Shown: positions 9,915 through 19,196 of the stretch, one piece after another
Position numbering within the stretch: position 1 is the first letter of the stretch
How the letters are laid out: the number at the start of each line of letters is the position of its first letter
Source: Gracilaria gracilis
Lineage: Eukaryota > Rhodophyta > Florideophyceae > Gracilariales > Gracilariaceae
Direction: 5' to 3'
Assembly: GCA_030374805.1 (NCBI GenBank)
Contig: JARGSG010000259.1
Coordinates: 1 to 30,791 of the forward strand
DNA length: 30,791 nt
Program-made: the position numbers and the translations under genes
The notes under the pieces: generated by a model
Told to the model about the DNA's origin: nothing
Seen by the model: only the letters and a program-made list of their open reading frames with translations
Databases searched by the model: none

Positions 9915-9919
9915 ATTTT
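9915..9919 (+). repeat. Target-site duplication, 3' side (forward copy)
   Basis: ATTTT directly follows the 3' LTR. The matching copy (AAAAT on the plus strand) directly follows the other element's 5' LTR at 22275-22279. Five bases is a usual duplication length for Ty3/gypsy integrases. Removing the element and one copy makes the MULE transposase frame continuous across the site, which supports the assignment. Confidence 0.75.
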
Positions 9920-10018
9920 CATCCATCACCTTGGATGACTGGCATACTCAACAGGGAACCAATCCGCGAATACCGAAAGTTGGTGCAAGTCCATACACCC
10001 GCTCTGGATGGGCGAAAG

Positions 10019-10404
10019 ATATGGGAGACGCACTGCACGAGCTCAGGGAGAGCGCAACAATGGATGTTTTTCAACACACTCCGTTCGAAGTTAGAAGAGC
10101 GCTTCTTCACGAACTTCAAACGTTACATTGCCAAGGTGGTATAAGTTTCTCTACCACGACCAACCCCGAAATGGTGGTACGCTGCTTTAAAGACATCACT
10201 CTCCCAACTCGCTTCTTCTTTCAGGGTAGCGGGTTCTCGGAAGCGTCGCACAAGCGCTATCAGCACTACATCGTATCCAAAGGCGTACCATTTTCAGAAG
10301 TTCCAACGGTGATGAAGAGCATCACTGAACGGTTGCACATGGAGCGCAGCCGGAACGCCACAATGGGAGACACAGCTCTCCGTAACAAGCTCTCCTCATC
10401 AGGG
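10019..10404 (+). other. Single-copy loop between the palindrome arms
   Basis: About 386 bases present once. It is fully open in the MULE frame and includes the catalytic Glu. Reading in from the left it is a natural continuation of the MULE. Reading in from the right (minus strand) the coding sense is lost at once at 10404. The fold point is therefore 10404/10405, with the return strand starting 386 bases back. Confidence 0.8.
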
Positions 10405-10509
10405 CTCGCCCATCCAGAGCGGTGTATGGACTTGCACCAACTTTCGGTATTCGCGGATTGGTTCCTGTTGAGATGCACAGTCATCCAAGCCTGATGGATG
10501 AAAGTTCAT
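10405..10509 (-). pseudogene. MULE transposase fragment, second (inverted) copy
   Basis: Reverse complement of about 9915-10018, with several small differences near the LTR. It reads ATGAACTTTCATCC after the LTR where the left arm reads ATTTTCATCC, plus changes over the next 40 bases. It lies 3' of the reverse retrotransposon, where the rest of the interrupted MULE gene should begin, and is cut off at the palindrome loop. The apparent lack of a matching target duplication here (TTCAT at 10505-10509 against AAAAT at 22275-22279) comes from these local differences. Confidence 0.65.
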
Positions 10510-11375
10510 TGTGGTGCAAAGCCCTCGACGGGAAACAACAAGCCGCGTCGCGGGACGAGCACCTCAGGGTGTTCAGGCCCTGCTCCCTGTGAAGGGCAGT
10601 CGAGCGGCAGAACCCTCCGATAGGGCCAACACGAGCCGGGTGTAAGTCCGGGTGGCCCCGATCTGGGCGTGCAGTCGGAGGTGGAGGGGGTGAAGAATCA
10701 GCTTTAGAAACCGACACTGTCGGGACGAACCAATACGTATGGCAGTATCCAACCCAACGGAATGGGCAACGAGGGGATCAACAAATGAGCCGCGCAGCGG
10801 AGCACTGACTCACGAGAGTGGGGCGGCAAGCCCAATACCAAAAGGGACAACCTGTATAACAGGGGCGAAGCAGCAAGAGCCGTATGACGGAAGATGCACC
10901 AATGGTGACGGAAAAACAATAAAGAAATAGCCGTAACGACGGTCCAGAACTCCTCGATGGTAGAGGCGGTTGACAAGTCCGGATATGCGGCGACTTTCCC
11001 AAGAAGTGGGCTAGAGTCGGGCGCAAGCTGCGACAAGTCAGAGCCAAAGTCCTCCTTGAGGTTTACTTCCGTACAGTGGCGGCAAGTGCCGCCACTTATA
11101 TACGGCACTTGAAAATATCAAGTAAATATCTAAGTAACCGGCACTGCCGGCCATGACACTACACGTGGACTACCCGTGAGGGATTGCCACGGCGCACCCG
11201 ACATCGGGCCATTGCAGACACACGTGTCTACAATTACTACCCTTCCTAGGCGCACCCCATAATGGGCATAATAAACTAATAACTAGTCATATCTAGCGGT
11301 GGCGAGACCGGAAACGGATCAAACTCTTATGAAGAGCTGTAACGCGCATCCCCTGTACAGGGCCATTGCACTACA
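10510..11375 (-). repeat. 3' LTR of reverse copy (866 bp)
   Basis: Same orientation as 21414-22274 and nearly identical. It has five extra bases, each a G added to a G run, at about 10554, 10685, 10722, 10775 and 10863. The other two LTRs in the window agree with each other at all five sites. The TATA box is at 11096-11102 on the minus strand. Confidence 0.95.
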
Positions 11376-11388
11376 TCTCCCCCTTCTC
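11376..11388 (-). promoter_or_regulatory. Polypurine tract next to 3' LTR (reverse copy)
   Basis: In element sense GAGAAGGGGGAGA abuts the LTR's first base at 11375. It is the primer site for plus-strand synthesis. Confidence 0.9.
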
Positions 11389-11427
11389 AGGTTGAGACAC
11401 CGTTCAGACGGCCGTCCACGCTCCACC

Positions 11428-13252
11428 ATGGGAGTTCATAACCACGTCCCCCTCGACGGGGTTGCCGAGATAAGTTCGGAACCACGCACTCCACCGCCTG
11501 TTACACCATCTTCCTCAGCGCCCAAATCCCCAACAATGTCGCACAACAACCCTCACCAACCTCCGAGTGCCCCTCCGTCTTCGACGGCACGCATGCAAGT
11601 CTCGAATTCCGCCGTTCCGGTCCGTGCCTCTTCCGCAAGCGGCGGCAGTTTCGCAACCCGGGTCTTCCGGTCAAGGTCCTGCGCCTGCACAAGGTGCTGG
11701 TCCTGCCCCTGTGTGGGATTGGTTCAACATCGACTTGCCCGCTTCCGCGGCTGGCTGGCCGGCTCTCGGTACTTTGCGCATCCGGGATCCTCACCGGCAT
11801 AGTGCGATATTCGCCCAGGCACCCTGGTTTGACGCCGAAGCGCTCTCGGACACCGAGCTTATCGAATCCTACACCATCGATGGCAATCTCCCTGGCGGGC
11901 TTCCGGTAGACGTGACCCGTTCTTGGGACTGGCGCGCCCGCGTGGCGGTGAATCCGAGTTGCCTATTCGTAGATCGGCACGAGTCGCGGCAGTTTGCTCG
12001 AAACGAGATGGCCCGTATCGGGTACGCGCGGCACTTCCGAGCTCCGAACGAGCATCCTGTGCCGGAACAGTACCGGTATGACGTTGCGCGATACCGAACA
12101 TTCGGCGAAGTCGGCTACGGCGACTATCTTGCCAACGCGTTGGACGAGATCGACCGATATTCGGATACCGTACAGCCTCACCAGGATTTGATACTGTGGG
12201 CTCGGCCCATTCTTCGCGCCGAGTTCCGGTATCTCCGCCGTCCAGCACGGTCAGCCTTCTTGGAAGGACTCCGCTTTGAGCGGAACTGGCGCTCCCGTTT
12301 TGGGATTCTGGCGCCATACCAGTGTTCTGAAGTCGAACGACTGGCTGGGCACGCCCGCCGAGGACGGTACATGCAACTTCCAGACTTCTGGCCGGCCGTC
12401 GAGGTCCCACGAGGGTGTTACGTGGAGCTCCCGCCCTGTATTACATACATCGGGTCGTACTTCATGAACAATCCGCCTCGCGGCCTTTGGAGTCTCCTAG
12501 CCACTGAATGGACTGTCCGCGTAGCGGCGTATCTCCTCGTCGAGGCGTACGACGCTTACCGTCTGTGGCATATTCCGGGTCTCATCCGGCAATCAATCCG
12601 TAACTTGGACCTTTCCGAAGTACTCGGCTCAGTGCGCAACGCTCGTGAAGCAACCCAACTGGTGGGCGTGATCGACCAGATTGACTGGGATGAAGTGCCT
12701 GCCAACCAGGTATCCGGTGGGGTCCGCCGGCCGAACGACCGCTCTCCGGGACGTACTGTCAATGCCGGCGATTTCGTCTACTTTGACCCATGGGAATGGG
12801 AAGTAATCGGACCCGCCGAAGCGGCTGAGCGTCGCCGAGGAGATCGGTATATCCCCGAGGGGCACCCGCGTGGGTTCATCTACGTCGATGACGGCGACGA
12901 TGACCCTGTAGAGGGAGGAAGCCCCATGGACGAGGGAAGCCCAGCGGGCACAGTGGAAGAACAACAGCCCGAAGCGACGGGAGAGGGCGACATTGTCGAA
13001 AACGTCGACCCACCCGCTGAAGCGGCTCCTGATCCAACAATCCCCTGGGGGCAATCTGTGGCGACAACCGATGACGTCGGCGCTACCATAACGCCACGTG
13101 CGGTGGTTATTCGCGACTTCCTACGAGGTGTAGGTGTGGCCGTACCGGATACGGTGACCGACGAGTCGGATCTGCAAGCGATTGCAGCGCAACACTTCTC
13201 CGGCGCTCCCGGCGGTGGCAACACCCCAGGTGCTGGGCCATCTGGCGCTTAG
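11428..13252 (+). CDS. Antisense ORF of unknown family inside the retrotransposon (reverse copy)
   Basis: Mirror of the ORF at 7179-9002, again opposite in strand to gag-pol. The ATG at 11428 has the context CTCCACCATGG and is 53 bases outside the LTR; another in-frame ATG at 11329 lies inside the LTR. In this arm one indel in the Pro/Ser-rich N-terminal linker (about 11500-11700) splits the frame. The open frame resumes from 11567 and runs to the stop at 13250-13252, and its last 500 residues or so equal those of the other arm. The body is rich in Trp, Arg, Tyr and Pro, and the C-terminal third is acidic then Gly/Pro-rich. No recognised domain, membrane segment or catalytic motif. A role in regulation or particle formation would be speculation. 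Confidence 0.65.
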
Positions 13253-13742
13253 GCCTCCCAAGGAGGGTGATCGTAACTTGAGATCGACCCCAGTAGCGAG
13301 GGGCAAAGCCCCGTAGTTGAAGTAAACTCCTCCGGCTTGTGCCGGCTTGGCTTTGAATTTTCTTCTGCTCTCCCCCTTCTCAGTGGGCAGTACCTCATGC
13401 GAGGCTGTTGCGAATGACCCACGAGAGAGGGGCTAAGCTTCCGCTGTGAGCGGCTGTAGCATCATAACTTCATAGTCTTCCTTCCAGTATCCTGGCTCCT
13501 CTTCCTTCTTCTAGGCTTCGATCTTCTTCTTCTCCACTGTAGTGGCTTCCGCATTTCGCGGCGTATTTGCTCAACAAGAGCTGTCTGCTCAGAGCGACTT
13601 GGTCCGCCTGCGGCGGCTTAGTGATCTCAACTTAACTTAGCTGCATCCGCTTGAAGCGGCATATCCTTGCGTAATGCAATACTGTCCGCATGAGGCGGTA
13701 TATTCCGTCTGAGACGGCTGTGCTCAATTGAGACGTGGGCGG
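13253..13742 (-). other. Non-coding spacer packed with mini-hairpins (reverse copy)
   Basis: Reverse complement of 6689-7178, with the same chain of short perfect inverted repeats and no gene. It contains the internal polypurine tract at 13369-13383. It lies between the stop of the antisense ORF and the stop of pol, so the two convergent frames end on either side of it. It would be a natural place for transcript 3' ends, though I see no clear polyadenylation signal. Confidence 0.8.
13369..13383 (-). promoter_or_regulatory. Internal polypurine tract (second PPT-like site), reverse copy
   Basis: On the minus strand it reads CTGAGAAGGGGGAGA, the same 15 bases as 11390-11376 beside the LTR. The two tracts bracket the antisense-ORF module. 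Confidence 0.6.
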
Positions 13743-16700
13743 TCAACCCACTTGGGCTTTGTCCAGCGTAGCCGGTATCGGTGTCCGTGTGCGACGGTGG
13801 TACTGCAAGACCTTCGAGCGAGGCAAATGCTCAATAGGCTCGTGCGTATCCTCTGAAGAGGCATAGCCGTACCAACGGACTCGATACAGTAGTTCCCCGT
13901 CAGGGGCGTAGCCGTGACTTACCAGACGGTCGATAACATATTCCTCATCGAGGACCTTCCGCTCTGTGTGCGGCTTGGTCGAGGAATCCTCTTTCGAGGC
14001 GTCATCGCTCCTGTTCCCGTCGTGGGCATCGTCAAATGTAGGCGGCTTCCGTCCTGACGGCAACACATCCTGTACACCAGGCAAAGGCGACGTTGACCAT
14101 GGTGTTTTCCTGACTGTCAGGCTTCCAGTTTCCTGGTTCTTCTTCCCATGCTGCTGGGCTGTGAACGGACTTCGTTCTTTTCGCATGGCGAGCTTCCGGC
14201 GTTCCGGCATAATCTCCCGTTGCGACGGTGAACGGTCCGCAAAGCGGTGCGCCAGCGAGTGGTGCTGCAGCACGTGCCGTGGCGGCGGTTTGCCGCGCGC
14301 TGCGGTTGCTGAGCTGTGCGCCGTTGCACGGCTGGCGTTTGCCGATTCAAATTCGGAATTTTTCGACGTTCCGTTTCTCGGCACTGTCAGCCTAGCAGGC
14401 GGCACTCGGCTTGCGACAGGCACGTGTCGTACGCGTGCGCTGTCATCCTCCACAGGAGGCGGTTCGCCCACGGAGCTTGACACTCTGAGTGGTGCGTGCG
14501 CGTCTGCAGTACTCGACTGTTTTCCACTTACTGTGGCTTCACGGATTGCCGAAGCGGCGTTTGTTTCCGTACTTTTCCCGGCTTCATCCCTTGATGCTTC
14601 GCTAAAATCTCCCGAAGTCGGGTCTGCCGTAACAGTACGGTCTTCACTAACTAACTTCTCTCCTTCCGGACTTCCGGCCTTGCGATTCACCACGGTGGTG
14701 CTTTCCAACTCAGGCTTCCGTGGTAACGGCGCGTCGTTCTCTTCCGGTCTTCCGGCTTCGATCGTCACCGGAGCGGCGTCCTTCTCCGAAGGCCTCAGCG
14801 AATCTGTGCGACTCTTCCGGCTTTCCGGCAGCATGTCACGTACCATATCGGTTCTGTGCTCCCGTTCTCGGGCCTGCGAACGTAACTCCTCCTCTTGAGG
14901 CTTGCGCGGTACCTGCGCGTCGTCCTCTTTCTTCCGGTTCTCCGGCTGCGTGTCACGCGTCCGCGTGCGACTGCGTGCGGCAGAGGCCTGCGAAGGCGAC
15001 TCCGTTTCCGACGGCGACAACGGCAAGGAACGATCTGCCGCCTCTCCCTCCTCAGTTGGAGCGTCGGGGGTGGTGGTCAGTATCCCCGGAGGGGCCAATA
15101 TCCGCGTGTGCACATGAGCGGCAGTTGCGACTGGTGCGTCTACTTCCGGCTTAGCTGGCAAATCAGCGAGACCGCGTTCCGGATGCGGCAACAAAGACAG
15201 TTGAGTGCGAGTTCCCGCTTCGGCGGCAGTTTCCGTCTCGACGGCTGTTTCCATTGTAGGTGCGGTAGTAGCCGACGATGGCGGTTGCGATTCCTGTGAA
15301 ACAGGCTTTGGCGCAGGCGTTACGCGATCTCGCGAATAACGCTCGTGCGCACCCTTGACATCAAGGACTACCGTAGTGTCGGTCGTAGCAATTACCTTGT
15401 AAGGTCCATCCGCAATCGGCGAGAGCTTATGCCGTTTCTCTTTCTCCGGATTATAGTACTCTTTCCTTAAAAAGGCATACTCCCCTTCCTTGATCTGCGG
15501 GGCGTTCTTACGCAGCCTTGCGTCGAAATTCCGCTTGTAGGCGGCCTGTGCTTTCGCAATGTTCTGCCCAACTGTTGGGATAATCTTCTTTAGCCAGTCC
15601 TTCCAGGCGTCCCTGTGTAGACGGGGCGAGGGGAACTTATCCAACGTTGGCTGTGGCTCGATAGCCACCGAAGGTGGAACGCGTGATAGCACAAGCTCGA
15701 ACGGCGAGATCTGCGTAGTACGATGAACCTGCGTGTTGTAGGCATATGTCACCGCATCGGTGTACTGATCCCATTCCGACGGATGCTCGGCAACAAACGT
15801 CCGCAATGCATTGAGCATAGTGCGGTTAAATCGCTCAACCTGCCCATTACTCTGGGGATGATAGGTAGTCGTGAACCAGTTTTGTATCCGCAAGATGCGG
15901 CAGACGTCCTGAAAGAACTTAGCCGTAAACTGCGGTCCATTATCCGATAGTAGGTCAATCGGCGGTCCGTAGACAAAAACCCAGTTAGTAACGAAAGCTT
16001 GGGCGACCGCACTGGCGGTAACCTTCTTTAAAGGCACAGTCCGCACCAGCTTCGAAAAGCGGTCGGTGATAACGAGCAAAAACCGGTTTCCCCGGCGGGT
16101 GCGAATGAACTCGCCGAGCAAGTCAATTGCCACGAACTCGAGTGGGGCCCTAGCAGGGAAGAGTACCAACTTCTTGGAATACTTCCGCAATTTGACGCGG
16201 TTCTTCGCACAGTCCGAACATCCACGGACAGTGGCGTACGCGTCGAAAGCCATCGCTGGCCAGTAAAAGTCCTTCCGTAAGGTGTAGTACAACTTCCTGC
16301 CACCAGGGTGGGCTGACAACTTCGCATAATGCGACAAATGCAGTACTCGTGACTGAAGAGTGTGCGGAACCACAATCTGTGGCCTGTTTCCGACAGTTCG
16401 GATTAGAAATCCTTGGTCGTTCTCGACGAAAGGCAACTGAGCTCCACCGTTTAAACGGCTGCGAATCTCCGTACAAAAACGGTCAGTGTGTTGCTCCCTG
16501 ATGAGCTCTTCCGGAGTAATCGGTACAAAAGAGCCCGGTTCGGGTTGCGCGCCTGACACGGCTAACACAGCATCATAGATGTCCCATCCTTCCGATCCTT
16601 CATCGGCATCGTTCGAGCCATCTTCCGCGAGGAAGCACGGTATCTCCAGATCATCAACTGGCGCAGCTTCGGCCTCTGTCTCTAAGCGGGACAGTGCGTC

Positions 16701-18089
16701 AGCCTGAGTGTTCAGGAGTCCTTTCTTGTAGCGGATTTCAAAGTCGAATTCCGACAAGCGAAGTCTCCACCGCATCAAGCGGCCAGATGGCTCTGCAATA
16801 GAGAGTAGCCAGCGCAAGGCCGAATGATCGGTATGAACCACGAAGTGATTCCCCATAAGATAGGGCCGCAGTGTCTGTAATGCCCAGACGACTGCCAAGC
16901 ACTCCTTCTCGGATACCGAGTAATTCCTCTCGTGAACGTTGAGGCTTCGTGACCAATAACCAATTGGCAATCGCTCGCCATCTTCGGTGGTCTGGAACAG
17001 TGCGCAACCAACCTGGTAGTCGCTAGCATCCGTATCGACGGCGTACGGTAAACCAGCCCTAGGCAGGGATAAAACAGGTGGCGATGTCACCGCGTCAACC
17101 AGAGACGAAAAAGCCGCAGCTTTGCGGTCGTCGAACGCTTCCAGTTGTACTGGCTGTCCCTTGCGGAGAAGCTCGTTCAGAGGTGAAGCAATATCCGCAA
17201 AGTTCGGGATGAAGCGGCGATAGACGTTGCACAAGCCGAGAAAAGATCGGAGTTCAGTCTGCGTCCTCGGATGCTTAGCCTCTTTGAGGGATTTCACACG
17301 TACTTCGTCTATCGACAGCCGTCCTGGACGGATGACATGGCCGAGATACCTGACGGTTTCGGTAAAGAACTCACACTTCTTGAGATTAAGCGTAATGCCT
17401 GCATCGCGTAGGACTCGCATCACATCCCGTACGTGGGCCAAGTGCTCATCCAGGTTGCTGGAGTAGACAATGATGTCATCCAGGTAAACCAGGCAAGTCT
17501 TCCACTTGAAGCGGGCTAGCAAGATATCCACAGCTCTCTGAAATGTGGCTGGCGCGTTCGTTAACCCAAAGGGCATCCGATTGAATCGGTACAATCCTTC
17601 ATGGCAGACGAAGGCTGTCTTGTCACGATCTTCAGCCCTCACGGGAACTTGCCAATAACCCCAATTCGCGTCTAGGGTTGTGAACACCTTCGCGTCGCCC
17701 AACGAGTCGATGCATTCATCCATTCGTGGGATAGGATATACATCCTTGACCGTTGCCGCGTTGAGCTTGCGGTAGTCGATGCAAAATCGCCAAGACCCAT
17801 CAGCTTTGGGCGCGAGCACCACCGGCGATGCCCATGGTGACTGAGCCGGCTCAATAACTCCAGCACGGAGCATCTTCTCAACTTGAGCTTTCTCCTCTTG
17901 CCGAGCTGTCGGTCCTGCCCTGTAAGGGTGCTGTGAGATGGGCCGAGTATTCGGTAGCAAATCAATCCGATGTTCGGTGATGCCAATCTTCCCAAGGGAG
18001 CCATCCCACATGGGCGTGAACTCTTCGAGCATATGCCGCAGTTTATCGCGGTGAGTCTCTGGGGACGTGATCAAGGTCCAGAGACTCAA
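13743..18089 (-). CDS. pol: Pol polyprotein: reverse transcriptase, RNase H, integrase, chromodomain
   Basis: A 1448-codon open frame. It makes element cDNA in particles and integrates it in the nucleus. Reverse transcriptase spans about residues 60-290 with the catalytic Tyr-Leu-Asp-Asp at 202-205. RNase H spans about 345-460 with acidic residues Asp354, Glu396 and Asp421. The integrase zinc-binding region includes His587/His594 and Cys624/Cys627, and the core has Asp656, Asp716 and Glu752. A long Glu/Arg/Pro/Ser-rich linker (about 960-1370) follows, then a chromodomain at about 1380-1430 with the aromatic Tyr-Val...Trp-Tyr-Gly-Tyr pattern; chromodomains of this type steer integration to marked chromatin. 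The frame's 5' end is set by an extra G at about 18061-18065 relative to the left arm. The real protein probably continues upstream into protease as one polyprotein. Confidence 0.95.
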   Translation of the reverse strand: MSLWTLITSPETHRDKLRHMLEEFTPMWDGSLGKIGITEHRIDLLPNTRPISQHPYRAGPTARQEEKAQVEKMLRAGVIEPAQSPWASPVVLAPKADGSWRFCIDYRKLNAATVKDVYPIPRMDECIDSLGDAKVFTTLDANWGYWQVPVRAEDRDKTAFVCHEGLYRFNRMPFGLTNAPATFQRAVDILLARFKWKTCLVYLDDIIVYSSNLDEHLAHVRDVMRVLRDAGITLNLKKCEFFTETVRYLGHVIRPGRLSIDEVRVKSLKEAKHPRTQTELRSFLGLCNVYRRFIPNFADIASPLNELLRKGQPVQLEAFDDRKAAAFSSLVDAVTSPPVLSLPRAGLPYAVDTDASDYQVGCALFQTTEDGERLPIGYWSRSLNVHERNYSVSEKECLAVVWALQTLRPYLMGNHFVVHTDHSALRWLLSIAEPSGRLMRWRLRLSEFDFEIRYKKGLLNTQADALSRLETEAEAAPVDDLEIPCFLAEDGSNDADEGSEGWDIYDAVLAVSGAQPEPGSFVPITPEELIREQHTDRFCTEIRSRLNGGAQLPFVENDQGFLIRTVGNRPQIVVPHTLQSRVLHLSHYAKLSAHPGGRKLYYTLRKDFYWPAMAFDAYATVRGCSDCAKNRVKLRKYSKKLVLFPARAPLEFVAIDLLGEFIRTRRGNRFLLVITDRFSKLVRTVPLKKVTASAVAQAFVTNWVFVYGPPIDLLSDNGPQFTAKFFQDVCRILRIQNWFTTTYHPQSNGQVERFNRTMLNALRTFVAEHPSEWDQYTDAVTYAYNTQVHRTTQISPFELVLSRVPPSVAIEPQPTLDKFPSPRLHRDAWKDWLKKIIPTVGQNIAKAQAAYKRNFDARLRKNAPQIKEGEYAFLRKEYYNPEKEKRHKLSPIADGPYKVIATTDTTVVLDVKGAHERYSRDRVTPAPKPVSQESQPPSSATTAPTMETAVETETAAEAGTRTQLSLLPHPERGLADLPAKPEVDAPVATAAHVHTRILAPPGILTTTPDAPTEEGEAADRSLPLSPSETESPSQASAARSRTRTRDTQPENRKKEDDAQVPRKPQEEELRSQAREREHRTDMVRDMLPESRKSRTDSLRPSEKDAAPVTIEAGRPEENDAPLPRKPELESTTVVNRKAGSPEGEKLVSEDRTVTADPTSGDFSEASRDEAGKSTETNAASAIREATVSGKQSSTADAHAPLRVSSSVGEPPPVEDDSARVRHVPVASRVPPARLTVPRNGTSKNSEFESANASRATAHSSATAARGKPPPRHVLQHHSLAHRFADRSPSQREIMPERRKLAMRKERSPFTAQQHGKKNQETGSLTVRKTPWSTSPLPGVQDVLPSGRKPPTFDDAHDGNRSDDASKEDSSTKPHTERKVLDEEYVIDRLVSHGYAPDGELLYRVRWYGYASSEDTHEPIEHLPRSKVLQYHRRTRTPIPATLDKAQVG

Positions 18090-19196
18090 GCTCCTTTAAG
18101 GCATTCTTCTCATTCACACCTTGTGCTTCTCGTTCATCATCCGATAAAGTCGGCTTCGCGTTATCCGATTCCGACGGTTCAAACTTCCTATCCGAATTGG
18201 TCGGTTCGAGCTCTCTCCGTTCCGCCTCTCCCTCCTCAGCTTCCGAGGATCCCGAGAACTTCGGCAGTAGAAACCTGAGTAGGCACTATAGCCGCAGGAT
18301 GCGGAAGCAATGAACCAATAACTTGGCTTCGTACCAACCGTTGGTGATAACGGCTGAAGTTTGCAACCAACACCTGAAAAGGCTTCTCGGGCTCAACAAA
18401 AACAATCCCATTTGCCAGGGCAAGTTGATGCTTCTCCTGCAACGCAGGCAGCGGTTTGTACCGTTTGTAGGCCACACTGTGGAGATGTCACAGTGACCCA
18501 GGACTGCGACTCAGGCGGGATGCAAATAGACCGAGCCACTCGGAGCTTCGTGGACTTCCGTTCATCGGCGGTGGGCTCCTGCGCAGCAGGTAATGGAACT
18601 TGCTTCTTCAAAGCCCTTCTAAGGGGACGCCGAACGATCGGTACGCTCGTGCCGTCTTCCATTTCGACGGTTCTTGCCCGCGGTCGAATTGATTCGACGA
18701 AGCGGTCGCAGAAGTCACATCCCAATATAACGGGGCGCTGCTAACTGCTTGCAAACCAAGAAATCGAGCTTCACCACGTAGCGGCCGAGCCTGACGAGCA
18801 GGTCGATGACTCCCACTGTCGAAAGTGGCCTGTTGTTCGCATCCGCAATATCAACGAGGCGGGCGTAGCACGAATACGAGACCGCAGATGCGGCGGAATG
18901 AGCGATTGAACCAAAAAGTTTGGACCAGCGCCTGTATCCAGCACAGACAACTGCCGAACCATATATTGGTCGGATACACCAAGGTCGGCGTAAACTTTGT
19001 AGTTTCGTTTCGCCATGACCAGGACTCTATCCGGGAACCGGCTGTTCTTTTGACCGTATCCACGGAAGACGCAAGACACCAAGGTGCTCAGAGTCCACGT
19101 CTGTTGTGGCCATTTTCCTCGAAAGGATAGTGACCTGGGAGCGAGGCTTCTCAGCCCCAGGCGTACTTGACCCCGTCGCAGGGGACGCCTCTCCAT
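18090..19196 (-). pseudogene. Protease region of gag-pol, frame-broken reverse copy
   Basis: The same retropepsin region as 1303-2175, here split across frames (19196-18771, 18725-18393, 18475-18236). The active-site Asp codon is at 18938-18936. The breaks are at different sites from those in the left arm, where this region is one open frame. An acidic linker leads into reverse transcriptase. Confidence 0.75.

Larger units (their letters stand above)
1..10018 (+). repeat. Left arm of 20-kb inverted repeat
   Basis: Position 1 pairs with 20430 and position 9121 with 11309 as reverse complements, and pairing continues to about 10018/10405. The arm contains the forward retrotransposon copy plus about 100 bases of MULE flank. 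The arms differ mainly by single-base indels. From position 1 to the protease active site the left arm is 16 bases shorter than the right; from there to the LTR it is 15 bases longer. The arm is cut by the window edge, so its outer limit is not seen. Confidence 0.93.
9915..10404 (+). pseudogene. MULE transposase, downstream part containing the catalytic Glu (severed by the retrotransposon)
   Basis: The plus-strand frame open from 9883 to 10494 leaves the LTR at 9915 and reads a MULE-like continuation: Leu-Asp-Asp-Trp-His near 9935-9952, where the family has a conserved Cys/Trp-His region, and Thr-Thr-Asn-Pro-Glu about 80 residues on. The latter matches the family pattern T-T-N-x-E around the third catalytic residue; the Glu codon is 10168-10170. 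The phase matches the upstream transposase part (22275-22370, minus strand) when joined at the ATTTT duplication. Beyond 10404 the sequence folds back into the right arm, so the true C-terminus is not in the window. The apparent start codon inside the LTR is an artefact of the insertion. Confidence 0.72.

Noticed and set aside
10917..10922. AATAAA as polyadenylation signal
   Set aside because: It is on the plus strand within an LTR whose element reads minus, and upstream of the plus-strand antisense ORF, so it fits neither transcript.
11299..11328. Antisense ORF start at 11299 / 9131
   Set aside because: The codon there is GTG, not ATG. In a eukaryote the ATG at 11329 or, better, the Kozak-context ATG at 11428 (9101 or 9002 in the left arm) is more credible.
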